Below, piece after piece: positions 37,701-51,200 of a stretch of DNA of 64,000 bases. The position numbers and the translations under genes were made by a program. The stretch comes from Doryteuthis pealeii (Eukaryota > Mollusca > Cephalopoda > Myopsida > Loliginidae), in assembly GCA_023376005.1 (NCBI GenBank), contig CM042152.1, forward strand, positions 77,614,394 through 77,678,393. The letters run 5' to 3'. Every line of letters begins with the position of its first letter. Position 1 is the first letter of the stretch. The notes under the pieces were generated by a model. The model was not told the origin of the DNA, did no database searches, and saw only the letters and a list, made by a program, of their open reading frames with translations.

Positions 37701-40700
37701 AATGATGCATGGTCGGGTATAGAGATTGGGTATGGTGTCTTTCAAAGCAGTTGATGAATGTTATGGTCGGGTATAGAGATTGGGTATGGTGTCTTTCAAA
37801 GCAGTTGATGAATGTTATGGTCGGGTATAGAGATTGGGTATGGTGTCTTTCAAAGCAGTGATGAATGTATGGTCAGATTGGGTATGGTGTCTTTCAAAGC
37901 AGTTGATGAATGTTATGTCGGGTATAGAGGTATGGTGTCTTTCAAAGCAATGTTATGGTCGGGTTATAGAGATTGGTATGGTGTCTTTCAAAGCAGTTGA
38001 TGAATGTTATGGTCGGGTATAGAGATTGGGTATGGTGTCGAATGTTATATAGAGATTGGGTATGGTGTCTTTCAAAGCAGTTGATGAATGTTATGGTCGG
38101 GTATAGAGATTGGGTATGGTGTCTTTCAAAGCAGTTGATGAATGTTATGGTCGGGTATAGAGATTGGGTATGGTGTCTTTCAAAGCAGTTGATGAATGTT
38201 ATGGTCGGGTATAGAGCGGTATGGTGTCTTTCAAAGCAGTTGATGAATGTTATGGTCGGGTATAGAGATTGGTATGGTGTCTTTCAAAGCAGTTGATGAA
38301 TGTTATGGTCGGGTATAGAGATTGGGTGGTGTCTTTCAAAGCAGTTGATGAATGTTATGGTCGGGTATAGAGATTGGGTATGGTGTCTTTCAAAGCAGTT
38401 GATGAATGTTATGTCGGGTATAGAGATTGGGTATGGTGTCTTTCAAAGCAGTTGATGAATGTTATGGTCGGGTATAGAGATTGGGTATGGTGTCTTTCAA
38501 AGTAGTTGATGAATGTTATGGTCGGGTATAGAGATTGGGTATGGTGTCTTTCAAAGCAGTTGATGAATGTTATGGTCGGTATAGAGATTGGGTATGGTGT
38601 CTTTCAAAGCAGTTGATGAATGTTATGGTCGGGTATAGAGATTGGGTATGGTGTCTTTCAAAGTAGTTGATGAATGTTATGGTCGGGTATAGAGATTGGG
38701 TATGGTGTCTTTCAAAGAGGTATGGCCTTCAAAGCAGCCTGTCAGGCAAGTTATATGTAGGTGTTCACAGACAAATCACAAGTTTAAATAATCTCTATAC
38801 AAGTCTTCTAGGCTCCTATTGTTGCTAGGAACAGTCCATTAAGTTTGGGAGGGGAAACAACTGGTATACCAGTTACAAAAAAAACAATAGTTAACAGCAG
38901 TTAACTGCACACAATAGTCTTTTAAAGCACCAGGGTAATCCTTAACTTTTTCCTCGTAAATTCCTACCATAAAATAAACTGAACCCCCATTTTATCTCCG
39001 TTATTTTGCAATAAATGTTTTATTTTTCTTGCACCCATTATTTTACAATACTAAATATATTTTATTTATTTATTTTAATATTCACTTCAATGTGTATATT
39101 CTAATATTCTAAAAGTTTTTATTTTGTGAGAATGGTTAGTTTTAAAGTGGGGGCTCGTTGTACAATTTAGCATAAATTGGATCCTCATTTTATGACCGTA
39201 ATTTTGTTTTTCGTTGACAATGATTAAAATCTGACATCTTTATTTTAGAGTACCAAAGCAAAAAAAAAAAAAAAAAGAAAAGAAATAACAACTTTAAAAC
39301 TAAACATCCTCACAAAATAAAAACTTTTAGAATATACACATTGAAGTGAATATTAAAATAAATAAAGAAAATATATTTAGTATTGTAAAATAACGGGTGC
39401 AAGAAAAATAAAACATTTATTGCAAAAACACGGACATAAAATGAGGTTTCAGTTTATTTTATGGTAGGAATTTATGAGGAAAAAGTTAAGGATTACCCAG
39501 CACCAGTATCTAGTTTGTACATGCTTGTGTGCCGCATGAGATATGTCTTTTCTTAGGGTTGTGATTATACACAACACATTTCTTTGTCGGGTTCTGCGTG
39601 TTGGCACCCTGTTTGTCAAGGATTAGGTGATGGGGAAATGGCACTGAACAAGTCTGCACTTGGGGTCAATTGATGAAGAGGGGCATCCTCAGGTGGAGCT
39701 TCAACAAAATTAACAAATGTGTAAAGAAGCAGAAATAATAATAATAATACCACCATTTCCTCCTCCCCCTCTCCCTCCTCCTTCTTCTTTCTAAATTCAA
39801 CTTCTTTAGGTCAGACCAAAATGTAGTATCTGTTCCTATCAACTTAGGGTTAGGGTTTCAGTGACATAGATATTAAATTGATCAGAACAGATACTACACT
39901 TTGATCTTGGCTAAAAGGCTGTAGTTAAACTCATGGCTTGGTTTCATGAATGAAGATTAAGGAGGTGGTCCACATTGACTGCAGGCAGGTTTATGGCTGA
40001 TAAAGCCAATAATGAACAGGTAGGCATGGTCGCAGCAGCTGCAGCTTTTAATGGCATTAAGTTGTGGTTGTTCCTTTTGTGCATTTTGTCCTTGAGGCTG
40101 GCCCAGTGGTGTTTTCAAAGGAGGAGACATAATCGTTAGTGGTGAGATGCCAAATGTCACAGTTCTCGACTAGGGTATTTTAAATAGATCCATAGAAATT
40201 GGTTTGTGTTTACATCCGTCCCATAATAGTTGTTTCAATTGTATATATATTTCATGCACAAAATGTAACAACTATTATGGGACAAAAATAGCTGTAACTT
40301 TGTGTAATAAGTAATTGAGAGTTACCTCCCCTATTTTACAATTATGTCCCTTTTGGAGAACTCTCTAGTGAATACTTGACTATATAAACTCTCAATAAGT
40401 GTACCAATTATTCTTAGTAGAATAAAGCTTTCTAAAGTTTATTGGTGTTGTAAGGTTCAAGGTTATAATATATGATATAACATGTTGAAACAAACAACTC
40501 CGACAAGGGTGTTAAACATAACATGGACTTTAATACCGGCACATGGAATAACATATAACATGAAATACACATATAAGGAAACAAGATATAATAAAAGGAT
40601 ACATTCCTGAATGGAAATACAATATTTAGGTATAAAAGAGATACCTAAATGTACATATAAAATATAGAAGGAGTTATGGATAGCCCATAAGGTTGAAGTC

Positions 40701-43700
40701 ACTTACTGACTTAGTCCGTACGTGGGGGATAGAGACCCCCACGAGGGTGGAGTGTAGATACAAATGTCTAACCCATGTTGTGCTGTCCGAGAAGAAGGAG
40801 AAAAGAGAGTGAGAGAGTTTGTAATGGGCGCTTAAATACCACAGATCCCTGGTGGTCAAACCGGGAACCCAAAGGGAAGATAACTCTTCCAGACCCAAGG
40901 GAAGACAATTCCCAACGGTGTTATTGTTTATCATTACATTTTGTAAATATGTTTATTTTTATTTTTACTTTTTTTTACAAGTTTTGGCGGACAACAGAGT
41001 TTGTGTTTCCTATTAAAATATTTTCTTTCTTTCTTTGTTTTTAGTTTATCACTGTGGCAGTCATAAAGGCTGGAGTTCCATCTACTCATTTACCACAATG
41101 TCAGATGAAATCAACTGGGTTACGAGGATTGCCTTGTTTGGTGACATGGGAAATATAAATGCCCAATCATTACCTCGGCTACAAGAAGATGCTGCAAGAG
41201 GAATGTACGATGCTATTTTTCATGTAGGTAAGTATTTATCCAACACCCCTACACACACACACACCCACAGTCATGGAATCTAACACAAGGTCAGTTTAAT
41301 GTTAGGGCCTCAAAGGAAGCAAGCCTCTTAGGGGTGGTGTCAAAAATAGCTTAGCTTCATTGGTATTCAACTTTGCACCTCATGCAAAGTAGCCTAATGT
41401 CTATATCAGCAGGACAGCGTGGGTGTCTATCCCCTTTTCACTAGACCAGAGAGATTATTTTGCTGTGGTGGAGTGCCACACATAACGTCAACTCCCCACT
41501 GCACAAATCAAATTATCCAAGCCATGCTACTCATGCGGGGACCTGTATGAAACGAGGAAACTAGCAATTCCTAAAAGTGTTCTCTACCAACTAAGCAAGC
41601 AATAAGCCAATCCCTTACCCCTTTAAATGAGGAGGGAGGTGCTGTCTATGGGTAAAGGTCCTTTGAAGCTGAGGGCCAAGGTAAGACCAGACAAAGTTTC
41701 AATTCAAATACTTTTTCTTGGGGTGATTTAAAATTCAACCAACCAATCGCCACCCAGCTAACATAGACTGAGCTTTCCAGCCATGGTGTGCAACCAGTCT
41801 AGAAAAAGGACAACTCAAAATTCAAAACCAGGGAATGCTGTCGGCCCCTAATAACCCCTGCCCTAAGGTTTTTGGGTCAAAGACAGAAAACTAAGGGAGA
41901 CAACTCTGAAACCATAAACAAACCTGAAAGCACTTATACAAATATAGACTGACTAGTGACTGGAGTCTAGTGACTGGAGTCTGGCAAGATAATACAACTT
42001 GTGCAGCTGCTGATCATCTTGAACTTTTTGTGCCACTAAAATTTCACTGAGGAAATCATGATAATGCTGATTGGGGGTCGGGGGGGGGGGGTCTATGCAT
42101 TTTTCCTCTGAGGAAATAAGGACATCATCATCATCATCATCATCATTGATACTGACTATCTTGATTTGATGAAAGAGAAAACGTCTTTTATAAATTTGAG
42201 GAAAGTTGAATGCATTGGCCAAAATGTTTTGATAAAAACAATAAAAATGAAGATATTTGTATAAATAAATCATGAAATAACAACATTAACAGATTTTAGA
42301 ATTTCAAACAATTTTGACAAAATATTTCCTTTTTCTGAAGGTCAAAGGTCAAAGTTCACATTCAATTAATCATCCGTGTCATTCATCTCATGATTTTGGG
42401 GATTTTGAAAATGTTATTATTCTAATTTTGTTCTTCATTATCTTGCAGGAGATTTTGCCTATGACATGCAAGATGTAAGTTGAATTAGTTTTCTTCTTCT
42501 TCTCACTTTAATAATATACAATAAATCTTCTATTGTTGCTGTGGCTTATGGTCAAGTTATGGTGAAACTATCAGTTCCCACTAGATTATTGAATTTAAGC
42601 ATCAATGAGCCTGTTCAATACTTAAATGGTTGACCATTGAAGCCAGTGATTCTTAATATGGTTCCTAGGGACCATGTAAAAAATGTTTATCCATGCAAGC
42701 AAAAAATATTTAATTATAAAAATCCAATAAGAATTTAAACATTGAATGCTTATAGGTTGTTTACCATTGTAAATAGGAATCAAAGGGGGTCCATAGTCTA
42801 AAAGGTTGAAAACCACTGATTTAAGCAACAGCAGGTACTGTAAAAAACTGAATATCAAAATGATTTGATTTAGCATTAAATGATCTGAAAAGGGTTGATG
42901 TGCCATAAAACAACCAAACCAAATCTTTCTTTGTTGTTGCTTAATTTAAAATCACTTTGGCTGTAGAGTAGTACGACGGAACAGATATTGGACCGGGATG
43001 CCCTTGAACAGTCACTGGCAATCACCTGCAATAATAGACTCTACCATGCATGTGCAAGGCATGGGAGGGAATTAATATAAGCAGGCTTCCTCCTTGAAGC
43101 CAACAGTTCACATTTCGTCATCGAACACGTTACATTGGTCTGGATTAAAAAAAAAATTAGAAAAAAAACTCCAACTTTTTTACTCTAAAATGATTGTGAG
43201 AAAATGTTTATGAATTTATAATTTAAGTACAAAATCTAATCTTTTATATATATATATATATATATATTATATATTTATATACTCAAATTCCAACCAAGTC
43301 TGTTTGTATTCCCACTGCATAGATCCTTTTGGATGAGGCCAGAATCTGTTTCTTCTTCATTCCAAGATATAGGTGGTAATGTAAATAGTCGGACTGGGAT
43401 CTCTAACCATGGTAAACGACCAGTCTTGTAGAATTCACAACTCTAGGTGCTTATATGTTTTTTCGACTTCATTCTTATAATGTCTGGTGCCAGTCTATAT
43501 CAATTCTAGCCCTTACCTTTCACAACCGCAGTGGTGTGAAGAGGAGATGCTTACTGCATAGACAACATCTGGTTTCTCATATAATCTTACGTGGATCATA
43601 ATCCAAGCACAAAATCATCATCTTAATCAGAATTTAACTTCATTCATTCATTTCACACAATTATCTTTAAATGATTGTGAATTAGTAAAGTAATTAGTAA

Positions 43701-45191
43701 AGAATTATAAATTATAAACGAGCACCAAAATGAACATTTCATTTTTTTGTTTTTAACAGAATGGTGGCAAAACTGGTGATGAATTTATGAGACAGATTGA
43801 ACCTCTCGCAGCTAATTTGCCCTACATGACCTGCCCAGGAAACCATGAAGGTTTTGGGTAAATTTATTTGCTTTTTCATTTACTAATATACTGCTACCTT
43901 GACATATGAGTTTAATTCTGCTCATAACTCAATTTCCTTGTATATCAAATCTATTTTCCACATTGAAATAAACTGAAATGCCATTAATCCATCTCAGCAC
44001 ACACACACGCACACCTCAAAATACCCAATTTTTTTTTGTTATGTTTTTTTTTAAATAAGAAACTTAGCACTGTATTCTATAAAAATAATAAAATAGAATG
44101 TAATGAATTATGTGCTGTAATATGTTTGAATGTTGATTTTTTTTTTTATGAATAATACTTTTCTTTGGTGTAATAAATTTGGAAACTTAAATGTTTTTAG
44201 TGAACTTATTAACATAAGCATATCTGAAGCTCACTTGTACCTCAAATTTTAGTTCTCAACATAAAGCAAAAAATTGAGTGACAGCTTTTAACTTATAAAG
44301 TTACATAAGTTGAGGCATTTATAAGTCCCACTGAATATTTATTTTGAAATTTGTTCGTGTCACCAATTAAAAATTTTTAAAAAATCAACAAAAAATTAAA
44401 TCCAAATCAAAAATGTTTTAATTGTTATGCAACAGAATTCTGGAAACCAAATTATTTAATTGTTTTTCTTTTTTCAAAACAGAAACTTCACAAATTATAA
44501 AGTTAGATTCAACATGCCAGGAGATAAAATGGCAAAAACATGTTTTACAGGTAAGTTTACATTAAATAAATCTTTTTAAAGCTAAATATATCCTATTATA
44601 GATTTTTTCTTAATACAAAAGAAAATTCCAAGAAAGAGTGAAACATTTTTAATTTGTTAGATTTTAAAAAAAAAAAGAATCTAATAAAGATGTGAATGGT
44701 GTGAGACTTTTGTAACTAATAAAAAAAAGGTTGAAAAATTTATTCTGTTTTTTTATTATGTAAATAAGTTTAATATTTTCTTCCTTTTAAATAAATACAG
44801 TGTACGAATTGAAATATTACAAGATAACTAATTTTATTTAGTGTTTATTTAATTTTTTTTTTAATTTTTTACATTATTATTAGTATATAATGAAATTTTT
44901 TTTTTTTTTTTTACAATATTTAACTATGTGATGTGTGTGTGTGTGTGTGTGTGTGAAATTTATTAGTAATTATTATATCATTATTATCATAATATTATTA
45001 AATTTATTTTATAATTACAGTATTTTTTTATATTATTGTGTGATGAAATTTTTACAATATTTATTCTATGTGAAAAATGTGTGTGTATGTAAAATATATT
45101 TGGTAATTATTACATTATTATTATTAAATTATTAAATTTATTTAGTAATTACAATATTGTTTACACTGTGATGAATATATTTTACAGTATG

Positions 45192-45241
<50 letters not shown>

Positions 45242-48200
45242 TATCTAAAAATCTGTAAATTTGTAAAAATAGGGATAGATTCCTTTGCTGTCTGGCTGAT
45301 ACCGACTTTAGGCCACCCCGATGACTTTATAAACCCAATATTTTGAAAATGGAAAAAAATTAAGGAATAATCTTGTAATTTGCATTCCTAAAATTTACCT
45401 GGATATTACCAGAATTTACCTGGATATGCAAATTGGTGTACAGTTAAAAGAGAGTTGTTGCAAACCCCATCAACTGGTTGAGCATACTTAATTGAAACGT
45501 TGCTCTAACAAAAGAATTATCAATTAAAACAATGAAATGGATTGTGAAACTCATTCTAAATCCAAATAAAAATTTATGATGAAATTTTTTAAAAAATGGT
45601 CCATGATAATTGACATTTGGGAAAGTTAGAATTATTTTGGTAAAGAATTTCTTTAAATAAGTGAAATCCTCAAAAAATTAGGGTTGTCCTAAAAGCTTGA
45701 GCAGGGAAAACTAAGTATTAATTCTAATTTTTTTTTTTCAATGAATTCCATAAATTTATCCTCAATACTGGGATGTTTCATAATATTTTTGCTTGAAAAA
45801 AAAAATACTATTAATTTAAATAATTCAATCTAATTTTTTAAGGAATATTTTATGAAGCTAAAATGTTCAACAATTAAAGAAAAAAATGTTTTGCATCTCA
45901 TTTGTTATTTACTGTTAAATAAAAATCCAAAAAGAACATCCTTTAAATGTACTAATTCCATAATTTTTGTCATCATTTTGTAGATTAAAGTTTAGTCTAA
46001 TCTTGTTGGTAAATCCAAAAGGTGATATTCAAAGAATGTGTCTGGATTTGTACAAGACTTCCATTCACCTAAAAATCCATGTAATCCACTTGCTGTTCCT
46101 CTAAATGAAAAAGATCCTCTATCTCTTGAAATCATCATCATCATCCTGGCAGCATGGATATCCATGACAATCTCTTGCCATCCTTCCCTATCATTCATTG
46201 CCCCTGGGAGGTCCTCTGGGCAGCATCCAGTATCTGCACAGAGTTGATCTATGTACGTTTTTGCTGGACGACCTACTCTGGTGTGCCCATGTAATGGTTT
46301 CCACAGAAGAACATCACTTATGAGTTCATCCTTGCTTCCCCAGCAGTGTCCGGCGTGTCTTGTTCGCCTTACATGGATGGTTTGTGTGATATGCGGCAGG
46401 TGGCCATACAGCTGTTTTCTTGTGGGGTGTTGTTTCCACGTCTTGTTTGATATTTCACACAGTATTGGTGCAAGTCTCATAGGTAGCATTAAATGCCACC
46501 ACCACCCCAAAAAAGGAGAAAAATTGCTGTACACTGAAGCACAAATTAGTCTGTGTGTCTCGTGTATGACCTAATATATAAAACGTCACTAAGAAACATT
46601 GTTGCTAACTGTTCTTGATTTACTGGATAAAAATATACAAGTGTCGTTCAATAAATAAGGGGAATTTTTTTTTTTTTTTAAAAAAGCAAAAGGAATTTTT
46701 TTTTTTTTTTTTTCAGAATTCTTTTCCATAAATTTAAACTTTGCATTGTTTGAAATTGTTTTTTTATTAGCAAAAAATTTTTAATCTCACAAAAATATTT
46801 GTTTTGAGGCTATTCAAAATGGTGCTATTCAAATCAGAGTGCTCCAGACTTTAATAGTGGGCTACTATGAAGTTTTTGCTGACTGAGAAGTGCAAACTAT
46901 GTGAAATTTATAGAAGAATATGTAATGTGTACAGAAAACCATGTTTTATTAAAAAATGTTTACAAATGGCTAGACATGGGTTTACCACTATGAAAAGATA
47001 GATGATGTGGAAACACACTAACTGGTAAAGAAAAAGTTCTGGGTGCACTGTCATTCTAGGAGATGAAAGGACCAATCACTAATCGTTTCCTTAAAAAGGT
47101 GCAACTGTAAACATTGCTTTCTATTGTCAAATCTTTAGTTAAAATTCACCTTATTTATTGAATGACCTCTATTACTAATAATGCATTGCCGTTTAAATTA
47201 TTTTTTATTAGTTAAAATTTATGAAGACATTTTTTTAATTTATGAATAAAGTTTACTAAAATAATTTTGTTGTTTCTAAAAATGTATTTTTAACAAGAAA
47301 AATTTGGGAATATGAAGGAAACATTGTTGCATTTTTTTATTTAGATTTTCCTTCTTTTTTTCTGCATGTGATCTCACACTTTAAATAATTTTCCTACATT
47401 ATTTAACGTTTATTCATTATTTTTATTTTTACAGTTTTAATATTGGACGAGCTCACGTGATTTCCTTCTCTACTGAATATTATTTCTTTATTCAATTTGG
47501 ATTTTGGCAGATTAAAAATCAATTTGATTGGCTGATAAAAGATCTTGAGGTAGGAGAACAAAAATTTGATAATAATTTATATTTTTAAAGGAAATTTTCA
47601 ATATTTTTAAAGGAAATTTTCAATATTTTTAAGATAACAAAAAAGAATCAAATTAAAAATGATTAAAAATGAAAACTTAATGAATTATTAGTATTTTGTA
47701 TTACTTTGATTTTTCAGACTATTGTCCTCATTTTTATCGTTATATACACAATGTTTCAGCTAATGTGCTCTCTGACCTTCTTCAGGTGTTTCTAGTCAAG
47801 CGTTCATGTTGGAATCAGGAGTCTTCACAGAAATTCGAACTGAAACCTTTCTTTAATCCACTGGAGTAGATTGCTCTCATTCTGTTAATCATGACTAAGC
47901 ACAAATGTTATTTTCGTTTGTAGTCAGGATTGAACTTGCAACATCCAGATGATTGTCACTTAGAACTCAACATTTATATCCAATATGCTACGTGTCCAAC
48001 TGACAAAAATTCAGATAAATGATTAATATATGTTAATTTTTTATTATTTCATACAAGGATTGTCCTAAAAGAAATGCCTGTCCAATCTTTTGCTATTAAT
48101 AACATGACATGTAATGCAATTATATACATGGATGACTGAGTGGTGTTTGTATCTATTGTTGGTATGTGTGTGTGTGTGAAAATTGGTAACAGTGAACAAT

Positions 48201-51200
48201 ATCAGATTTTCTTTTTTTTTGGGGGGTGGGTGTAATCAAATCATTCAGATGATTGAGAAAGAATTAATGGCTGAATTGATTGAATTAGTGAGATGTGGTT
48301 GGGTGGGTTTGAACTCAAAAAATAAGCAAATAAGCTCAAGTAAAAGTCAGTATAACAGAGATTCAACCACCCAGTGTCTGTCAACATCATTCCCCCCCCC
48401 AAAAAAAAATGAAGACATGAATGAAATCATAAATAAATTTGCTAATTATCCATCAATCAATAATTGTTTAATTTTGTTATTATTTTCTTATTTACAGGAA
48501 GCAAATAAACCAATGAATCGTGCTCGTTATCCATGGATAATCACCATGGCTCATAGACCAATGTATTGTACTAATAATGACAAAGATGATTGTACAAAAT
48601 ATGAATCAGTGGTAAGAAAATTTTGTTCTCTTTGGCATTTTTTATTCTCCTTATTTCTGTCTACAGTAGGATTTCATTATTTGAGCTAGCAAAGTCCCCC
48701 CCGCCCTATATTCAGATGGGGAAATCCAAAGATAACAGCAAACCATAAATACTATGTATATTCAATAAAAATTTTCATTAAAAAAATGGACACCCTATTT
48801 AAAAAGAATAATTTCAACATTTCTAAATTGTTCTGAAGTCAATAAATATTCTGTTATTAATTATAGATTAAGATGAACAATTTGATCTGCAATATTCTTG
48901 GGTTCATTTTCTCTGGGTCGTTGTTTTTGTCATCGACTTATTAGAGATTGTACCTAATATTTTGTTGTAACTTGAAGTTGTAGAGAAGGAAGAACTGGGA
49001 GTCAATTGTGACAAATTAAATAGGAAAACAGATACAAAAACAGGGAAAGGTGTAGATGTAAATTGTTTGTGATAGAAATAATAAGCAGCAAGACATTTCT
49101 GCAATATAATAATAAATTTTAAGGATGTCTGCAGGAATGATCTCAGGTGCTTTGGCATTACCCATTCCAGCTGGGAAAATTTGGCTCAGGACCGCCCTCG
49201 GTGGTGGCAGACACTCCATAGCGGACTATTCATGTCTTAAGTCACGCTGGCATAACACCATGAAGCCACGAGGTCCAGAAGAAAGTGATGGCAACAAAGC
49301 ACTGGCATATCAATATCTGCAGGGACAACCTTCACATGCAACATCTGTGGTTGGGGCTGTTTTTTGAACATTGGACTTCACAGTCACAGAAGGCGCTCGC
49401 TGTAACTTCAAGGGCACAAAAATTATATAGTCTTCCGAGACTTCAATGCTGATAAATAATAATAAGTATCATGTTCATTTATGGAAACTGTTTGTCTCTT
49501 AAGTTTATGAAAGTTGAGTCTTATGTAAGTTGAGTTATATCAAAGAGAAGAAAGAATTTATATTTTTCATATTTTGTTTTTCTTGTTTTTAGATCCGCAA
49601 AGGTATCCCATTTTTTCACAAATTTGGTCTTGAAGATATTTTCTACAAATATGGAGTTGATTTATGTTTTTGGGCTCACGAACATTCGTATGAAAGACTC
49701 TTCCCTGTTTATGACAGAAAGGTAAATTTATTTTTATTTTTATTCATTTCTATAAATGTTTAAAATCTTGATTATTGTCTATGCATCTAACTATTTTCTT
49801 TTAAGTTATGTATGAATAGTAGGGTTGACTGATCTCTTTAACCTTGTTATGGCAACCAGTCTAGGAGAAGGAAAACTCTTAATTCAAACCTGTTAAACTC
49901 TGCTTAAAAATAGACTTTGTGTCACATCCTACTCGTGTGGAGGGTTGGGTAAATGCATACTAGTTAGGTTACAAAATCCAATCTGCATTAAAATTTAGTC
50001 CGATAGCCAAATTCTTCATTATCCAATTTTTTACTCTATGCCATATTGTTTGTTTACACCTATCAGTAATAGTAGACATTGTTTAAAAAAAAAAAAATGA
50101 TGAAAAGAAAAACAAGTCAAAAATTCAAACAATTTAATAAAATTGAATTAATTTTTCTTTTCATCATTTTTTTTTTTACAATAGTTACAGTCGTTATAAT
50201 GATAATATGATAACAACCTGAATGAAATAGATGAAACACAGATAGCAACACCCTAAAGATTATTTATATACGTTGTTTAAACATAAGTTTACCAGAAATT
50301 GACACAATTAATGCATTTCTATTAATAATGGAGATTGTCTGTATTTCTGTCTGTAACAAAAACTACGCCATAGCTCTACGTCACAGCTTACGTCACAATA
50401 TTCTTATGCTATATACACCCAAAATTTGAGTAAGCAATTTTAAAAATTGTTTTTTACTCTCATCCTTTTTTTTTACGGTAACAAGAAGTTAACTAAAAAG
50501 TTTACAAATAAATAAATACCTACGATTTTGTGTAAAATTGATGTGGAAAATATTCAAAATAATTTTTGATTATTACATGCATGCAACATTTTATTTGAGA
50601 GGGACGGGGCTAAGTTTTCATTTCAAATTGTTTTTTTGTTTTTTTTACTCCTTTAATAAATATGAGGATTTGTCTTACTTATGATACAAACCCTCTGACA
50701 TTGAATTTTTAACTCCCACACCTCAAGAATTTGTCTTTCAAAAATTAATTTTTATGACACCTGGAGGGTGTTTTCTGTTGCTAGTATACATCAATATAAA
50801 AACTTTACATCCTGGCATTTTCAAATTTGTCATTTTTTTAAAAAGTTTCTCTGGTTTTGTTTCGTTCTTTCTTTTCTCAGTTGGTTATTTTTAATTTTTT
50901 CAATCCACAGGTCTACAATGGCAGTTTAGAAACACCATACACAAATCCAAAAGCCCCGGTTCATATCACAACTGGATCAGCTGTAAGTTCATTTTTTATT
51001 TTCTAAATTAAATTGTCAGAATCATTTTTTGTTGTTTTGTTTTTACTTTTTTAAGCTGTTTAAGCTAATTGATTTTTTTAAAACTGAAATCGTCCATTTT
51101 TCTTGGCTCCTAAAATCTCTTCGTTTTTCCTTTCTCTAAATTTTGTTACATTCTCTTTTACATAAATACATATAGGATGCTACTTTCAAATTGCTAATAC

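Noticed and set aside
34252..38296. Long open frames on both strands (up to 367 codons) with an 18-residue repeat
   Set aside because: They are produced by the 54-bp satellite unit, lie in an intron, break at every one-base unit variant, and have no start context or conserved flanks.
34049..38737. Possible CRISPR-like array
   Set aside because: The units are contiguous with no unique spacers, and the window is eukaryotic.
39866..39922. A functional U2 snRNA gene
   Set aside because: Only the first 55 or so bases match; the Sm site and 3' stem-loops are missing and no upstream PSE-like element was seen.
45992..46534. A 180-codon minus-strand host gene
   Set aside because: It is the C-terminal tail of a LINE polymerase, repeated at 11300, 14676 and 30038.
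44551..47434. A hidden micro-exon between exons 6 and 7 to repair the frame
   Set aside because: The shifted frame of exon 6 already supplies the expected MFYS residues and the right phase, so an extra exon is not needed.
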